DNA from: Microcaldota archaeon
Lineage (GTDB): Archaea > Micrarchaeota > Micrarchaeia > Micrarchaeales > Micrarchaeaceae
Assembly (NCBI GenBank): GCA_021827995.1
Contig: JAKATK010000001.1
Coordinates: 1-64,000 of the forward strand
Reading direction: 5' to 3'
Length of the DNA stretch: 64,000 nt
Below the pieces are notes generated by a model, which searched no databases, was not told where the DNA came from, and saw only the letters and a program-made list of their open reading frames with translations. Of this stretch, positions 1 to 8,673 are shown piece by piece. Positions within the stretch are counted from its first letter, which is position 1. Every line of letters starts with the position of its first letter. Made by a program: the position numbers and the translations under genes.

Positions 1-1994
1 TCCCTGAGCCTGACGAGGTCGAGGAGCTCCTCCTTTATGCCGTAGCGAAGCCGGACCCTCGCGTCTATGAGCTTGTGGAGCGGCATGTGCTGCACCCTGG
101 CTAGCTCTATGGCCGCGTACGCTAGCCAGTCGGCGTTCATCAGCTTGCTGTGCAGCGCGCCCGGCGTGGTGCCGTACTCCCTCACTATGTCCTGCTCCTG
201 CGCCTCGTCCATCCAGTCACAGAGCATCAGCGCTGTGCCGAATGCCCTCACCGGGTCGTGGTACACGCCGGCCTGTTCGTAGACGCCGCCGAGCCTGACC
301 TCTGGCTTGGCCCTGTTGTAAGCTGCGAACTCGAGCTCCGCGTCCTTCGTTGCTCGTGCGTGCGGCCTCATCTCTATGGTATTGGACAGCATGAAGAGAA
401 TGTCCATCGTCTCGCCAACGCTCTCCAGCGAGTCAATGATCCACTTCGCTGACAGCGGGTCTATGTAGAGCCTGCTGACCCTCTCGCCGATCTTGGTGGC
501 CCTGTACGACCTGTTCGTGAAGCCGCCATCCGCCTCGATGAAGCCCCACGCCGCTAGCTCGTCCAGCATGTCCTCTATCGTCTGCCTTATGCGCCTCGAG
601 CGGCCCATCGAGAAGCCGTAGAAGCTCTTGGCGATGAAGCCCTCTATGGCCTTCCTGTCGTTCAGGAAGTCCTCCGCGATGAAAGCCAGCAGGTGGCTCC
701 TGAGCACCGGGGCCATTCCAAGCTTCGATTCGAGCGGCTCTGGTTCCGCGTCTATGTAGCGCTCCCTGAGCGCGTCTACGTGGCCGCGGTTGTTCGCTAT
801 CAGCAGGGCCCTGCCCTCCTTGTCGTAGCTGGGCCGGCCGGCCCTGCCGAACAGTTGGAGCACCTCGTTCACGCTCAGGGTTCCGTGCGAGTCATCGCCG
901 AACCTGTGTATGTCCCTTACCAGCACCGTGTGCGCAGGCATGTTCACTCCGTAACCAAGAGTGGTCGTCGCGCACACTACTTTTATGAGGTTGGATTTGA
1001 ACGCTCGCTCCACTGCGGTGCGCTGCTCGTTCAGCAGGCCGGCATGGTGGAATGCGACACCGTTCCTGACCAGCTCGCTTAGCCTTTTGCACTGCTCCGT
1101 CGGCCTGCTCAGTACGTTGAGCACAGTATCCGCGATGCCGTCCAGCTCGACCCTGGCATTCTCAGTGAGCGCCGGCCTCACGACCCTGGCGAACCTCGCT
1201 GCACCGGCCTCGGCGTTCCTCTTCGTCGAGTAGAAGACCAGCGCCTGCTTCGACCTTGCAAGAGTGTCCTCCACGACCGATACCTCCGGCGTGCCGCCTA
1301 CGCCGCCCAGCCTTGCGGTTTCGTACCCCCTGCCTTCAGGGTAGTATACGCTGCCGTCGTAGACTATGCCCTTCACTAGCCTTACCGACCTGTAGTCGCT
1401 CTTGACAAGGTCCGCTCCGAGCCATGATGCGAGCTCGTCCGCGTTGCCTATAGTCGCGCTGAGCGCTATGATCTGTGCCGACAGCGTCGTTGCCACCTTG
1501 GTGATGAGCAGTTCGAGCGTCGGCCCTCTCGAAGCGTCGTCCAGCATGTGCACCTCGTCGAAGACAACGCAGCCGATTGACGGCAGCCAGTTTATTCCGT
1601 GCCTCATCAGGCTGTCGAACTTCTCTGTCGAGACGAATACCATCTGGTAGTCCGCGAGCCATGGGTCGCTCGAGTCTAGGTCGCCTATCGACACGGCAGA
1701 CTTTATGTATGGGTAGGCTTCCCTGAATTCCTCGAACTTCTCCATGACCAGCGCACGCATAGGCGCGATGTAAACCGCCTTCCTGCCCCTCGTCATTATC
1801 GAGTTTACGCACGCTATCTCTGCCACGAGCGTCTTGCCGCTTGCTGTGGGCGACGCCACCACCAGGCTCTTGCCCGCAAGCAGGCCGAGCCGCACCGCGC
1901 TCTCCTGCGGCGGCGTCATTTCCGAGAAGCCCCTGTTGCTAAGCGACTCGAGTATCTCGTTGGGGATTTTGCCGCGCAGTTCTGAGAACTCCAT
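1..1994 (-). CDS. hel308: Hel308/Ski2-like DNA helicase (C-terminus beyond window)
   Basis: Superfamily 2 helicase of the Ski2/Hel308 group, expected to unwind branched DNA at stalled replication forks. Visible in order: a Q-motif-like MTPPQ near residue 26, Walker A ASPTASGKT near residue 47, the DEVH box in CVVFDEVHML, motif III LSATIGN, a second RecA domain with the AFHHAGL segment and the motif VI stretch QLFGRAGRP, then a winged-helix and ratchet-like region. The ATG at 1992-1994 is preceded in frame by a GTG two codons earlier, so the start could shift by two residues. The reading frame is open to position 1, so the last domain is missing here. Hel308 against another Ski2-like helicase is decided by family resemblance only. 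Confidence 0.85.
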   Translation of the reverse strand, partial: MEFSELRGKIPNEILESLSNRGFSEMTPPQESAVRLGLLAGKSLVVASPTASGKTLVAEIACVNSIMTRGRKAVYIAPMRALVMEKFEEFREAYPYIKSAVSIGDLDSSDPWLADYQMVFVSTEKFDSLMRHGINWLPSIGCVVFDEVHMLDDASRGPTLELLITKVATTLSAQIIALSATIGNADELASWLGADLVKSDYRSVRLVKGIVYDGSVYYPEGRGYETARLGGVGGTPEVSVVEDTLARSKQALVFYSTKRNAEAGAARFARVVRPALTENARVELDGIADTVLNVLSRPTEQCKRLSELVRNGVAFHHAGLLNEQRTAVERAFKSNLIKVVCATTTLGYGVNMPAHTVLVRDIHRFGDDSHGTLSVNEVLQLFGRAGRPSYDKEGRALLIANNRGHVDALRERYIDAEPEPLESKLGMAPVLRSHLLAFIAEDFLNDRKAIEGFIAKSFYGFSMGRSRRIRQTIEDMLDELAAWGFIEADGGFTNRSYRATKIGERVSRLYIDPLSAKWIIDSLESVGETMDILFMLSNTIEMRPHARATKDAELEFAAYNRAKPEVRLGGVYEQAGVYHDPVRAFGTALMLCDWMDEAQEQDIVREYGTTPGALHSKLMNADWLAYAAIELARVQHMPLHKLIDARVRLRYGIKEELLDLVRLR

Positions 1995-2042
1995 GCTCAC
2001 CAGTCTGGCTCTGAAGGTATTTACCAGTTGCGCAACCCCGTC

Positions 2043-3608
2043 TCATCTGATGAACAGCGACGCGTAACGCATGAACGGGTCCACCAGCCTACCGGCGCCA
2101 AAGTGGCTGGCGACGCGCCTGAGGAAGTCCATATCCTTGGCCCTTATGCCCCCGAGCACCGCGAGCAGCGGCGGATATACCGCCAAGAGCAGCAGCGCAT
2201 TGGCCACGACGAGCGGTATGCTGCCGTGGACGAACACGCTCACGAGCAGCATCGCCAGATAAGAGGCAGCTGACGCCAGCAACACGCCCGCAATGCGCCC
2301 GATGTCGCCGTGCAGCGAGTGGGCCCTCGCCATGTGGCCCATGTATATGGCGTCTAGCGCAACCGGAGCTGCGGCGAATACCGATATGAGCGGCCCCCAC
2401 GCGCCTAGCGTGGGCGTCAGCGCGAGCAGCAGCGTCACCTCGATCGCCACGACCGCGAGTTGGTACCGCATGAACCTCTTGGAGTCTCCACCGCTAAGTA
2501 TGAACGTGCCCGCATAGCTGCCGAACATACCCGCCACTGTGCCAACAGAAATTATGGCGAAATACAGCGGCGCCAAGCCATAGGCAGAGGAGAACAGTAT
2601 ACGCACTATCGGTGCAGCATTGGCTACGGCATAGGCCAGCAGCGGCGCGATCATTAGCAGCGAGTAGTAGAGGGTCCAACCGAACATGTGCGGCAGCCTT
2701 TGCGATATCGACTCGCCATCGCGCGCCTCGGAGAATGCAGGCAGCAGCACGAACGTGTTCGACACTATCAGCGTCTGGAACACCGTGCCCAGCTTGAACG
2801 CCACGCCGTAGTTGCCCACCACGCTCGGCAGGGCGAACACGCCCAGAAGCACCACTGCGAAGTTGCTCGCTCCGAGTACGCTGATGTTAGATACCAGTAT
2901 TGGCGCGGAGAAGCCGACCAGGTTCTTGGCGATGTTCTTTGTCGGTCTATTCGGGGAGAAACCCAAATCAAGGCCGAGATACACCAAGCCCAGCAGAGTG
3001 GCGACAAGGAGTCCCAGGTTCATGCCGAGCATCACGCCGGTGACGCCGTAACCGTACAACAGCAGCGCAGCCACGCCGACTAACTGAACAGCCGGGTACA
3101 CAGAGTTTATCACCGCCGCCCTTGCCACCCTGCCAATGCCTACCAGCGATGCGAGCGTGATGTTGAACGCCACGCTTGCAAGCACCATGATCGATGCGAG
3201 TTCGATCGGCACCGCAAGGGCAGCGTTCCCGTAAACCATGCCAGCGAGCGCACCGCTCAGCGCCAGTCCTGCCGCCATAAGCAGGGTCGCGGCAGAGCAT
3301 GCGACCGCGTAACCGCTGCTGATGTAGCTACCCTTCTCTGCTATGTCCTTCAGTCGCGGTAGCCTCTGCCTTAACGCGGTCCCTATCCCGAAGTTGCCAC
3401 CCATGCCGACGAAGGCAGAGAAGGCTACCGCTATTGCGACAAGGCCGAAGGCAGACGGTCCCAGGAACCTTGAGGCAAAAATGAGCACGAGCAGGGAGAA
3501 GACAGAACTGACCAGCTCGCCGGCGAGGAAAACTATGCCCCTCTTGGCGGTCCTGGCGCCGAAATCGGCGCTTCCAGCCCCGTCCACGCCCGCCTCGTCG
3601 CTACTCAT
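2043..3608 (-). CDS. Polysaccharide/lipid-linked oligosaccharide flippase (MATE/MOP family)
   Basis: A 521-residue integral membrane protein with about 12-14 hydrophobic segments and the layout of the Wzx/RfbX-type polysaccharide export family in the MOP superfamily. The start reads as a soluble acidic leader followed by TAKRGIVFLAGEL, typical of the first helix of these flippases. Its likely job is to flip lipid-linked oligosaccharides across the cytoplasmic membrane for protein glycosylation or surface polysaccharide. That fits the many N-glycosylation sequons in secreted proteins elsewhere in the window. It lies 48 bp downstream of the helicase start on the same strand. Substrate is not predictable from sequence. 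Confidence 0.85.
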   Translation of the reverse strand: MSSDEAGVDGAGSADFGARTAKRGIVFLAGELVSSVFSLLVLIFASRFLGPSAFGLVAIAVAFSAFVGMGGNFGIGTALRQRLPRLKDIAEKGSYISSGYAVACSAATLLMAAGLALSGALAGMVYGNAALAVPIELASIMVLASVAFNITLASLVGIGRVARAAVINSVYPAVQLVGVAALLLYGYGVTGVMLGMNLGLLVATLLGLVYLGLDLGFSPNRPTKNIAKNLVGFSAPILVSNISVLGASNFAVVLLGVFALPSVVGNYGVAFKLGTVFQTLIVSNTFVLLPAFSEARDGESISQRLPHMFGWTLYYSLLMIAPLLAYAVANAAPIVRILFSSAYGLAPLYFAIISVGTVAGMFGSYAGTFILSGGDSKRFMRYQLAVVAIEVTLLLALTPTLGAWGPLISVFAAAPVALDAIYMGHMARAHSLHGDIGRIAGVLLASAASYLAMLLVSVFVHGSIPLVVANALLLLAVYPPLLAVLGGIRAKDMDFLRRVASHFGAGRLVDPFMRYASLFIR

Positions 3609-3760
3609 ACATTACCACGGCCTGCCGGCGTGCGGCTAACGTAACAGGTATCCCAAACAATACTTTTATCGCTTGCGCTAGCTGCCGCAGTCATAATCCC
3701 AATCCTAAAGATTTCGTTCGAGCATGCGCTTCTTGCTTGTAGCAGAGGACCACGCGCTGC

Positions 3761-4696
3761 TTATTCTATCGGTTCGGACATCCTGGCGAAGTCCCTGTTA
3801 GTCACCTGGCTGTACAGGCAGTAGCCGAGCCCGTCCCTAAGCTTGCCGTCGAGCTCCTCCCCCGGTATTGTGTCGACCCTGTCCGAGCTGAGCGGCGGCG
3901 TGCGATCCAGCACCCATGGCTTGCCGATGTGCGTATCAGAAACGATTCTTTCTGCCTCTTCGAACACTGCGCTGCCCACCTGCTTGTTCGCGTGGTTGCC
4001 TCCGGTGATCTGCTTCAGTATCTCCTCTTCAATGAGCCTCTTCGCATACTCCGTCCTGGCCGTCGGGCTTATCATGCGCATCCTGTTAGCCAGGCGCGCC
4101 CCTAGTGCGGGTATGCCTCTCAGCGCGGCCTCCTCGGAATAGACGTGCCTGCCTATCTTGCGCTCGTTGAGCCTCACGCGCCTGAGTATCGTGTTGACGT
4201 CGTACTTGTTGATCAGCATGAGGCCGTGCATTAGAGAGCTCTTGACCCCCCAGTACATGGCGTGGCTGGCCACCACCCTCCCATCGACGTTTATCGTCGA
4301 CGCCCTGTTGTCAACGCGGCTGACGTCTATGCCTAGCTCCGTGAGAGCGGCGCCGATCTTCTCGGCGTAGTACTTCCTCATGTCATCGAAGTGCTTGAAG
4401 CTGCCGTCCATAGGCACGGTGAACGAATAGGCCAAGCAGTTGCTGTCGAACTGCACGTGAGAGCCGCCGGTTATCCTGCGTGCCAGGTCGAACGATCTGT
4501 CGGCCCTCTTGATGGCGCTCGGCGACTCCCCGTAGCCGAGCACGACTGCGTCCTTCCTGACGTCCCAGAACCTGACGGTCGCGACCCCCATCCGCTCGGA
4601 CCTAGCGAGCGCGAACTCCTCTAGGGCCATGTTCATCTTTATCGGCAGCGTCTGTTCCCCCCAGTACTCATAGTAGAACACAGCAACCAGCCCCAC
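3761..4696 (-). CDS. lplA: Lipoate-protein ligase A family protein
   Basis: A BPL/LplA/LipB-fold protein of 311 residues that would attach lipoate or a related acyl group to the lysine of E2 or GcvH proteins. The substrate-binding loop is RRITGGSHV (residues 73-81), close to the family RRxTGGGAV. PIKMNMALEE near residue 18 is the usual N-terminal signature. The conserved lysine loop (GKKISGSAQ-like in known enzymes) reads as DGRVVASHAMYWG near residue 165, so the usual lysine is not obvious there. A start at GTG 4696 places the gene 49 bp from the divergent AlaX-like gene. No lipoylated enzyme is encoded nearby, so the partner is unknown. The family call is secure; the exact acyl substrate is not. 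Confidence 0.8.
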   Translation of the reverse strand: MGLVAVFYYEYWGEQTLPIKMNMALEEFALARSERMGVATVRFWDVRKDAVVLGYGESPSAIKRADRSFDLARRITGGSHVQFDSNCLAYSFTVPMDGSFKHFDDMRKYYAEKIGAALTELGIDVSRVDNRASTINVDGRVVASHAMYWGVKSSLMHGLMLINKYDVNTILRRVRLNERKIGRHVYSEEAALRGIPALGARLANRMRMISPTARTEYAKRLIEEEILKQITGGNHANKQVGSAVFEEAERIVSDTHIGKPWVLDRTPPLSSDRVDTIPGEELDGKLRDGLGYCLYSQVTNRDFARMSEPIE

Positions 4697-4712
4697 GCGA
4701 GGTTTTTAATCA

Positions 4713-4720
4713 CTATATAG
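4713..4720. promoter_or_regulatory. Palindromic TATA element in a 49-bp divergent spacer
   Basis: The only space between the divergent lplA and AlaX-like starts contains CTATATAG, a perfect 8-bp palindrome. It sits 17 bp from the lplA start and 26 bp from the AlaX-like start. A symmetric TATA box could recruit TBP in either direction, giving very short leaders on both sides. This is inferred from spacing; no transcription data are available. Confidence 0.45.
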
Positions 4721-4745
4721 ATTAAGGATATTAAGGTGTTGTATA

Positions 4746-5651
4746 ATGGTCGGTACTGCTACCCCCGGGCAGCTTCACACAGCGGCCCACATATTCGCCA
4801 GGAGCCTGCAGAACCTCGGTGTCCAGATAAGCGTTAGGAAGGCCGATACCTCCGGTACCCCTGACATCGGCTACGACTTCATAAGGGGCCGCATACCTGT
4901 GGATCGAATAATAGCTGCGGAGGCCGAGGTCAACAGGGTCATAAGCCAGGGGCTCGACATAGACTACGACAACTTCGACAGCATCGAGGCCGCAAAGGCG
5001 AAACTGCCAAACCTGAGGTTCAATGAGGAGCGCCTGGCCGAAGTGTCAGGCATAAGGGTGGTGCGCATAGGCGATTTCGATTCGGCTGCATGCTCGCAGG
5101 TACACGTCGGGAACACCAGTGACATACTGGCCTTCGCCGTGCTCAGGGTCACATACCCGTCCGGAGAAACCAGGGTCACGTTCAGTGCTGCTGAGGCGGC
5201 AATCGAGCGCATGCTCAAGACAAAAGCCGGCATACTGACTATCGCTAGCGCGGAGAACTTCGACATCGACAGCATGGGTGAACGCTACGCCGCGCTAGCC
5301 GAATCTACGCGCGCTCTGGAAGCCCAACTGGCGTCTGTCGCGTACGCGTCAATAAGCAACTCTAAGGAACCGTTCATGTACGTAAAGGCAGATAACATAA
5401 ATGCGTTCTTCAGACCGCTGGGGGAATACACCAGGAAGAACCCCGACAGGTATTTCATAGTGTTCAACGATAAACAGCTGCTTGGGGCTAGAGGCGCGGA
5501 ATGCAGCGTAGATCTCGGCGCGCTAGGAGCGCGCCTTGTTGCATCCGGTGCGTTTAAGGGCTCGGTGAAGCCCGATGCGATAAGCGGCCGCGTCCTGAGA
5601 GTCGATTCCGTGGTGGAAGGCGTCAGGGCGGCTGCCGGCTCGCACGGCTGA
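4746..5651 (+). CDS. AlaX-like trans-editing protein (tRNA SAD domain)
   Basis: A free-standing homologue of the editing half of alanyl/threonyl-tRNA synthetase, expected to hydrolyse mischarged tRNA such as Ser- or Gly-tRNA(Ala). The zinc-binding HxxxH motif is H11-TAA-H15 and the CxxxH motif is C116-SQV-H120. The remaining 170 residues hold a helical linker and a DHHA1-like end, where the sequence SGAFKGSVKPDAISGRV resembles the C-terminal DHHA1 end of AlaRS. The ATG start follows the shared divergent promoter closely. pth2 begins 6 bp after its stop, forming a two-gene tRNA quality-control operon. Which mischarged tRNA is cleared cannot be told from sequence. Confidence 0.82.
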   Translation: MVGTATPGQLHTAAHIFARSLQNLGVQISVRKADTSGTPDIGYDFIRGRIPVDRIIAAEAEVNRVISQGLDIDYDNFDSIEAAKAKLPNLRFNEERLAEVSGIRVVRIGDFDSAACSQVHVGNTSDILAFAVLRVTYPSGETRVTFSAAEAAIERMLKTKAGILTIASAENFDIDSMGERYAALAESTRALEAQLASVAYASISNSKEPFMYVKADNINAFFRPLGEYTRKNPDRYFIVFNDKQLLGARGAECSVDLGALGARLVASGAFKGSVKPDAISGRVLRVDSVVEGVRAAAGSHG

Positions 5652-5657
5652 TACGGC

Positions 5658-6026
5658 ATGATTGCGATGGACGTCGAGATAAAGCAGGTCATCCTGGTCA
5701 GGAACGACCTTGGCATGGGCAAGGGCAAGCTGGCTGCACAGGTGGCGCACGCATCGCTGATGAGCTATTTCAAGGCCAGCGAGCAGGACAAGGGCGTAGC
5801 GGACAGGTGGCTCGAGACCGGGGAGAAGAAGATAGTGCTCAAGGCGAACAGCGAGGAGACGCTCCTCAAGTTCTTCAACGCCTTCGAGTTCAAGCGCATT
5901 CCATGCGCACTGGTCACCGATGCCGGCCTTACCGAGTTGCCGCCAGGCACTAAGACAGCGCTCGGCGTAGGGCCATGGAAGAGCGACGAGATAGATGTGC
6001 TGACGCGCGGCATGCAACTCCTGTGA
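5658..6026 (+). CDS. pth2: Peptidyl-tRNA hydrolase, type 2
   Basis: Pth2 recycles peptidyl-tRNA released from ribosomes during translation. At 122 residues it has the normal length, with the family N-terminus KQVILVRNDLGMGKGKLAAQ followed by VAHASL. The C-terminal DAGLTELPPGTKTALGVGP matches the conserved active-site half, where T, D and K residues cluster. Two in-frame ATGs (5658 and 5667) are possible starts. It follows the AlaX-like gene by 6 bp and is convergent with ilvE, whose stop is 7 bp away. Confidence 0.95.
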   Translation: MIAMDVEIKQVILVRNDLGMGKGKLAAQVAHASLMSYFKASEQDKGVADRWLETGEKKIVLKANSEETLLKFFNAFEFKRIPCALVTDAGLTELPPGTKTALGVGPWKSDEIDVLTRGMQLL

Positions 6027-6033
6027 GGCCGCC

Positions 6034-6951
6034 TCACGCTATGAAGGTCAGCCAGTCTATGAAGTCCTCGTCCTTGCCGCGCACCACGTCATAGTACTTC
6101 TGTGCCAGCAGCGTGGTTATCGAGCCGGCCTTGCCGCCGCTCACCACCACGCCGTCTATCCTTGTGACTGGGGTTATCTCTGCGGCAGTGCCGGAGAAGA
6201 AGACCTCGTCGGCTGTCAACAACTCCTCTCTGTGCACCTCCCTCTCCACCACTTCTATGCCGGCCGCTTCCGCTATTCTCATCAGCGAGTCCCTGGTTAT
6301 GCCGAGGAGTATGTCCGCGCTCGTGTCGGGCGTTATGAGCTTATGGTCCTTTACCAGGAAGATGTTCTCGCCAGGGCCCTCCGCCACGTAGCCGTCCCTA
6401 GATATAAGTATCGCCTCGTCGAAGCCGTAGTTCTTCGCCTCGTTGCTGGCCAGTATGGAGTTCAGGTAGTTGCCGCTCGCCTTCGCCTCCACCGGTAATA
6501 TGTTGGAGTTTATGCGCCGCCACGAAGATATCATGCATCGTATGCCCTTGTCGCGCTTGCCCTCGAAGTACTGGCCGTACGGCAGCGCTCCGATGAACAC
6601 GCTTATCTTCTTGCCCACGGTGCTGAGGCCTATGCGTGCATCGTCATAGAACGCGAACGGCCTTATGTAGCAAGACTCCAGCCTGTTCGCCCTTACCAAG
6701 TCGATGCACGCGCCAGACAGAGCGTCCTCGTCGTAGCCGAGGTTCATCGAGTGGATCCTCGCGCTGTTCATGAACCTGCGGATGTGGTCCGCTAGCCTGA
6801 ATATCGCCGGGCCGCGCTCGGTATCATAAGCGCGTATGCCCTCGAATATGCCGCTGCCATACTGCAGCGAGTGCGTCAGTATATGGACTGTGGCTTTGTC
6901 GTAGTCTATGAACCTTCCGTTGAGCCAGACCTTGAGCTTTTTTTCGGGCAT
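6034..6951 (-). CDS. ilvE: Branched-chain amino acid aminotransferase (PLP fold type IV)
   Basis: A 305-residue fold-type IV aminotransferase that interconverts Leu, Ile or Val with their 2-oxoacids using 2-oxoglutarate/glutamate. The PLP lysine lies in VEAKASGNYLNSI, and the phosphate-binding EGPGENIF and SGTAAEITPV stretches are intact. The N-terminal KVWLNGRFIDYDKATVHILT matches the family. The ATG at 6951 has the TATA-like TTTTATAG (on the minus strand, near 6998) about 45 bp upstream. No other branched-chain pathway genes are nearby, so it may serve amino-acid breakdown rather than synthesis. Confidence 0.93.
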   Translation of the reverse strand: MPEKKLKVWLNGRFIDYDKATVHILTHSLQYGSGIFEGIRAYDTERGPAIFRLADHIRRFMNSARIHSMNLGYDEDALSGACIDLVRANRLESCYIRPFAFYDDARIGLSTVGKKISVFIGALPYGQYFEGKRDKGIRCMISSWRRINSNILPVEAKASGNYLNSILASNEAKNYGFDEAILISRDGYVAEGPGENIFLVKDHKLITPDTSADILLGITRDSLMRIAEAAGIEVVEREVHREELLTADEVFFSGTAAEITPVTRIDGVVVSGGKAGSITTLLAQKYYDVVRGKDEDFIDWLTFIA

Positions 6952-7075
6952 GGAGCTCCTCGCGCGCAGACCCAGAAACAGCGGGCGCCATGACTATAAA
7001 ACTGAAAAGCTTATTATATGGTTCGCTGCACCGTAACGTAGAGTCCCTTTCCGACGGCACAATCATCAGGGTTAG

Positions 7076-7089
7076 TTTTTATATATTTT
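7076..7089 (+). promoter_or_regulatory. TATA box for the TPR-AAA gene
   Basis: An A/T-only tract TTTTTATATATTTT lies 27-40 bp upstream of the GTG start at 7116, the spacing of an archaeal TATA box for a transcript with almost no leader. Confidence 0.55.
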
Positions 7090-7115
7090 CCATGCTGATA
7101 TAATCGGGGATCGTA

Positions 7116-8624
7116 GTGGCAGAGCACACGCCTAGCGATGACGCGAAGGAGCACTGGCGGAACGGCAACAAGCTCTTCGAGGACAGCAACTTCGAGGAGG
7201 CCCTGGTGGAGTACGGCAAGGCCATAGAGAGCGACAGCGAGTACCCGGACGCGTATTTCAACAGGGCGCTTACCGAGCGCATAACCCACGACTACGACGC
7301 TGCCAGGCGCGACCTCGAGAGAGTCATAGAACTACAGCCTGACAGCGCGGACGCGCTCCTTCTCATAGGGGACATAGCGGAGATGAACAAGGACCTTCTC
7401 GGCGCGCGCTTCTGGTACGAGAAGTCGCTGGCTGCGAACCCTGACTACACCGAAGCCAAGACGAGGCTGGAGCATATCGACTCGATACTGCACCCTAGCA
7501 AGCCGGCTTCCCCCGGCAAAACGAGCGAGAAACAGATACAGATCGAGCAGCTGAAGCCGATCAAGCCTGCCGAGCAGCAGAAGGAAGTGATTGAGGAAGG
7601 CCAGATAAAGAAGCTCGCATTCTACAAGTCTAACGTCAAGTTTGATCGCGTCATAGGACTGGAGCGCGTGAAGCGCTACCTGTACGAGAACGTGGTGCTA
7701 GCGATACAGAGGCCCGAGCTCTTCCAGAAGTACGGCAAGAAGATGGGCATAGGTCTGCTGCTCTACGGGCCGCCAGGAGTGGGCAAGAGCTACATAGTCA
7801 ACGCCATAGCTGGCGAGGCTAACGCCAACGTCATAGTCGCCAGGATAAACCAGATAGTTGACATGTACACCGGCAACACCGAGAAGAACTTGCATGCCGT
7901 ATTCGAACAGGCGAGGCAGAACGCCCCGTGCCTGGTACTCTTCGACGAGGTCGACGCCCTCGGCGGCAAGAGGAACAGCGGCGGCACCGGCGAGAACTCC
8001 GCCATGCGCCTCGCCGTAAACCAGTTCCTGGTGGAGATGAACGGCGTGGAGGCCAACCCGGAGGGCATCTTCGTTATGGGCACCACGAACCAGCCGTGGG
8101 ACATGGATCCGGCGCTCAAGCGAAGCGGCAGATTCGGCGACAGCGTCTACATACCGCCGCCGAAATACGGCGACAGGAAGAAGCTGTTCGAGCTATACAC
8201 AAGGAACACGCCCAGGGGCAGGCTGAGCTACGGCAGGCTCTCCAGGGCCACGGCAGGCTACAGCCCCGCGGACATCGAGCGCATATGCGACAAGGCCAAG
8301 ATGCGGCCCCTGCTGCACGAGTACACCAGGGCGCAGGGCAGGAAGTTGACGATGGGCGACATGATGGCCGTGCTCAAGGACCCGGACCAGAACAGCGGCA
8401 GCTCCCTTGACGAGTGGTACCTGATGGTCAAGAAGGACGTCATAAGCAAGACAGAGACGCAGATAGTCGATGGCAAGAAGCAGGTCATAGAGAAGGAGGG
8501 CAAGCTAGACGCCGAGGAGAAGATACTGTATAAGGCCATGATAAAGGACATAAAGAAGAACACGAAGCGCCTCAGGGTGCGCGCCAAGAAGATGCAGAGA
8601 TGGTGGGCCATCCACGTGTGGTAG
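7116..8624 (+). CDS. TPR-repeat AAA ATPase
   Basis: A 502-residue protein fusing three N-terminal TPR repeats (about residues 5-110) to one AAA+ module. The Walker A is GPPGVGKSY near residue 217 and Walker B is LVLFDEVDAL near residue 273. A second region of homology GTTNQPWDMDPALKRSGRFGD carries the sensor and Arg-finger segment of the spastin/katanin/Vps4 group. The last 90 residues are highly charged and rich in lysine. Such proteins are likely protein-remodelling machines, with TPRs for partner binding. The start is GTG, supported by the TATA box at 7076. The downstream gene begins 49 bp later but has its own promoter. The substrate is unknown. Confidence 0.85.
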   Translation: MAEHTPSDDAKEHWRNGNKLFEDSNFEEALVEYGKAIESDSEYPDAYFNRALTERITHDYDAARRDLERVIELQPDSADALLLIGDIAEMNKDLLGARFWYEKSLAANPDYTEAKTRLEHIDSILHPSKPASPGKTSEKQIQIEQLKPIKPAEQQKEVIEEGQIKKLAFYKSNVKFDRVIGLERVKRYLYENVVLAIQRPELFQKYGKKMGIGLLLYGPPGVGKSYIVNAIAGEANANVIVARINQIVDMYTGNTEKNLHAVFEQARQNAPCLVLFDEVDALGGKRNSGGTGENSAMRLAVNQFLVEMNGVEANPEGIFVMGTTNQPWDMDPALKRSGRFGDSVYIPPPKYGDRKKLFELYTRNTPRGRLSYGRLSRATAGYSPADIERICDKAKMRPLLHEYTRAQGRKLTMGDMMAVLKDPDQNSGSSLDEWYLMVKKDVISKTETQIVDGKKQVIEKEGKLDAEEKILYKAMIKDIKKNTKRLRVRAKKMQRWWAIHVW

Positions 8625-8673
8625 CCGGCACAACTAATTTATAACCTCACGGGCAGTATTAAGCGTGTTTTGC

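Noticed and set aside
693-1082. Long plus-strand open frame inside the helicase gene
   Set aside because: It is antisense to Hel308, whose minus-strand frame carries all helicase motifs; the plus-strand product has no family features.
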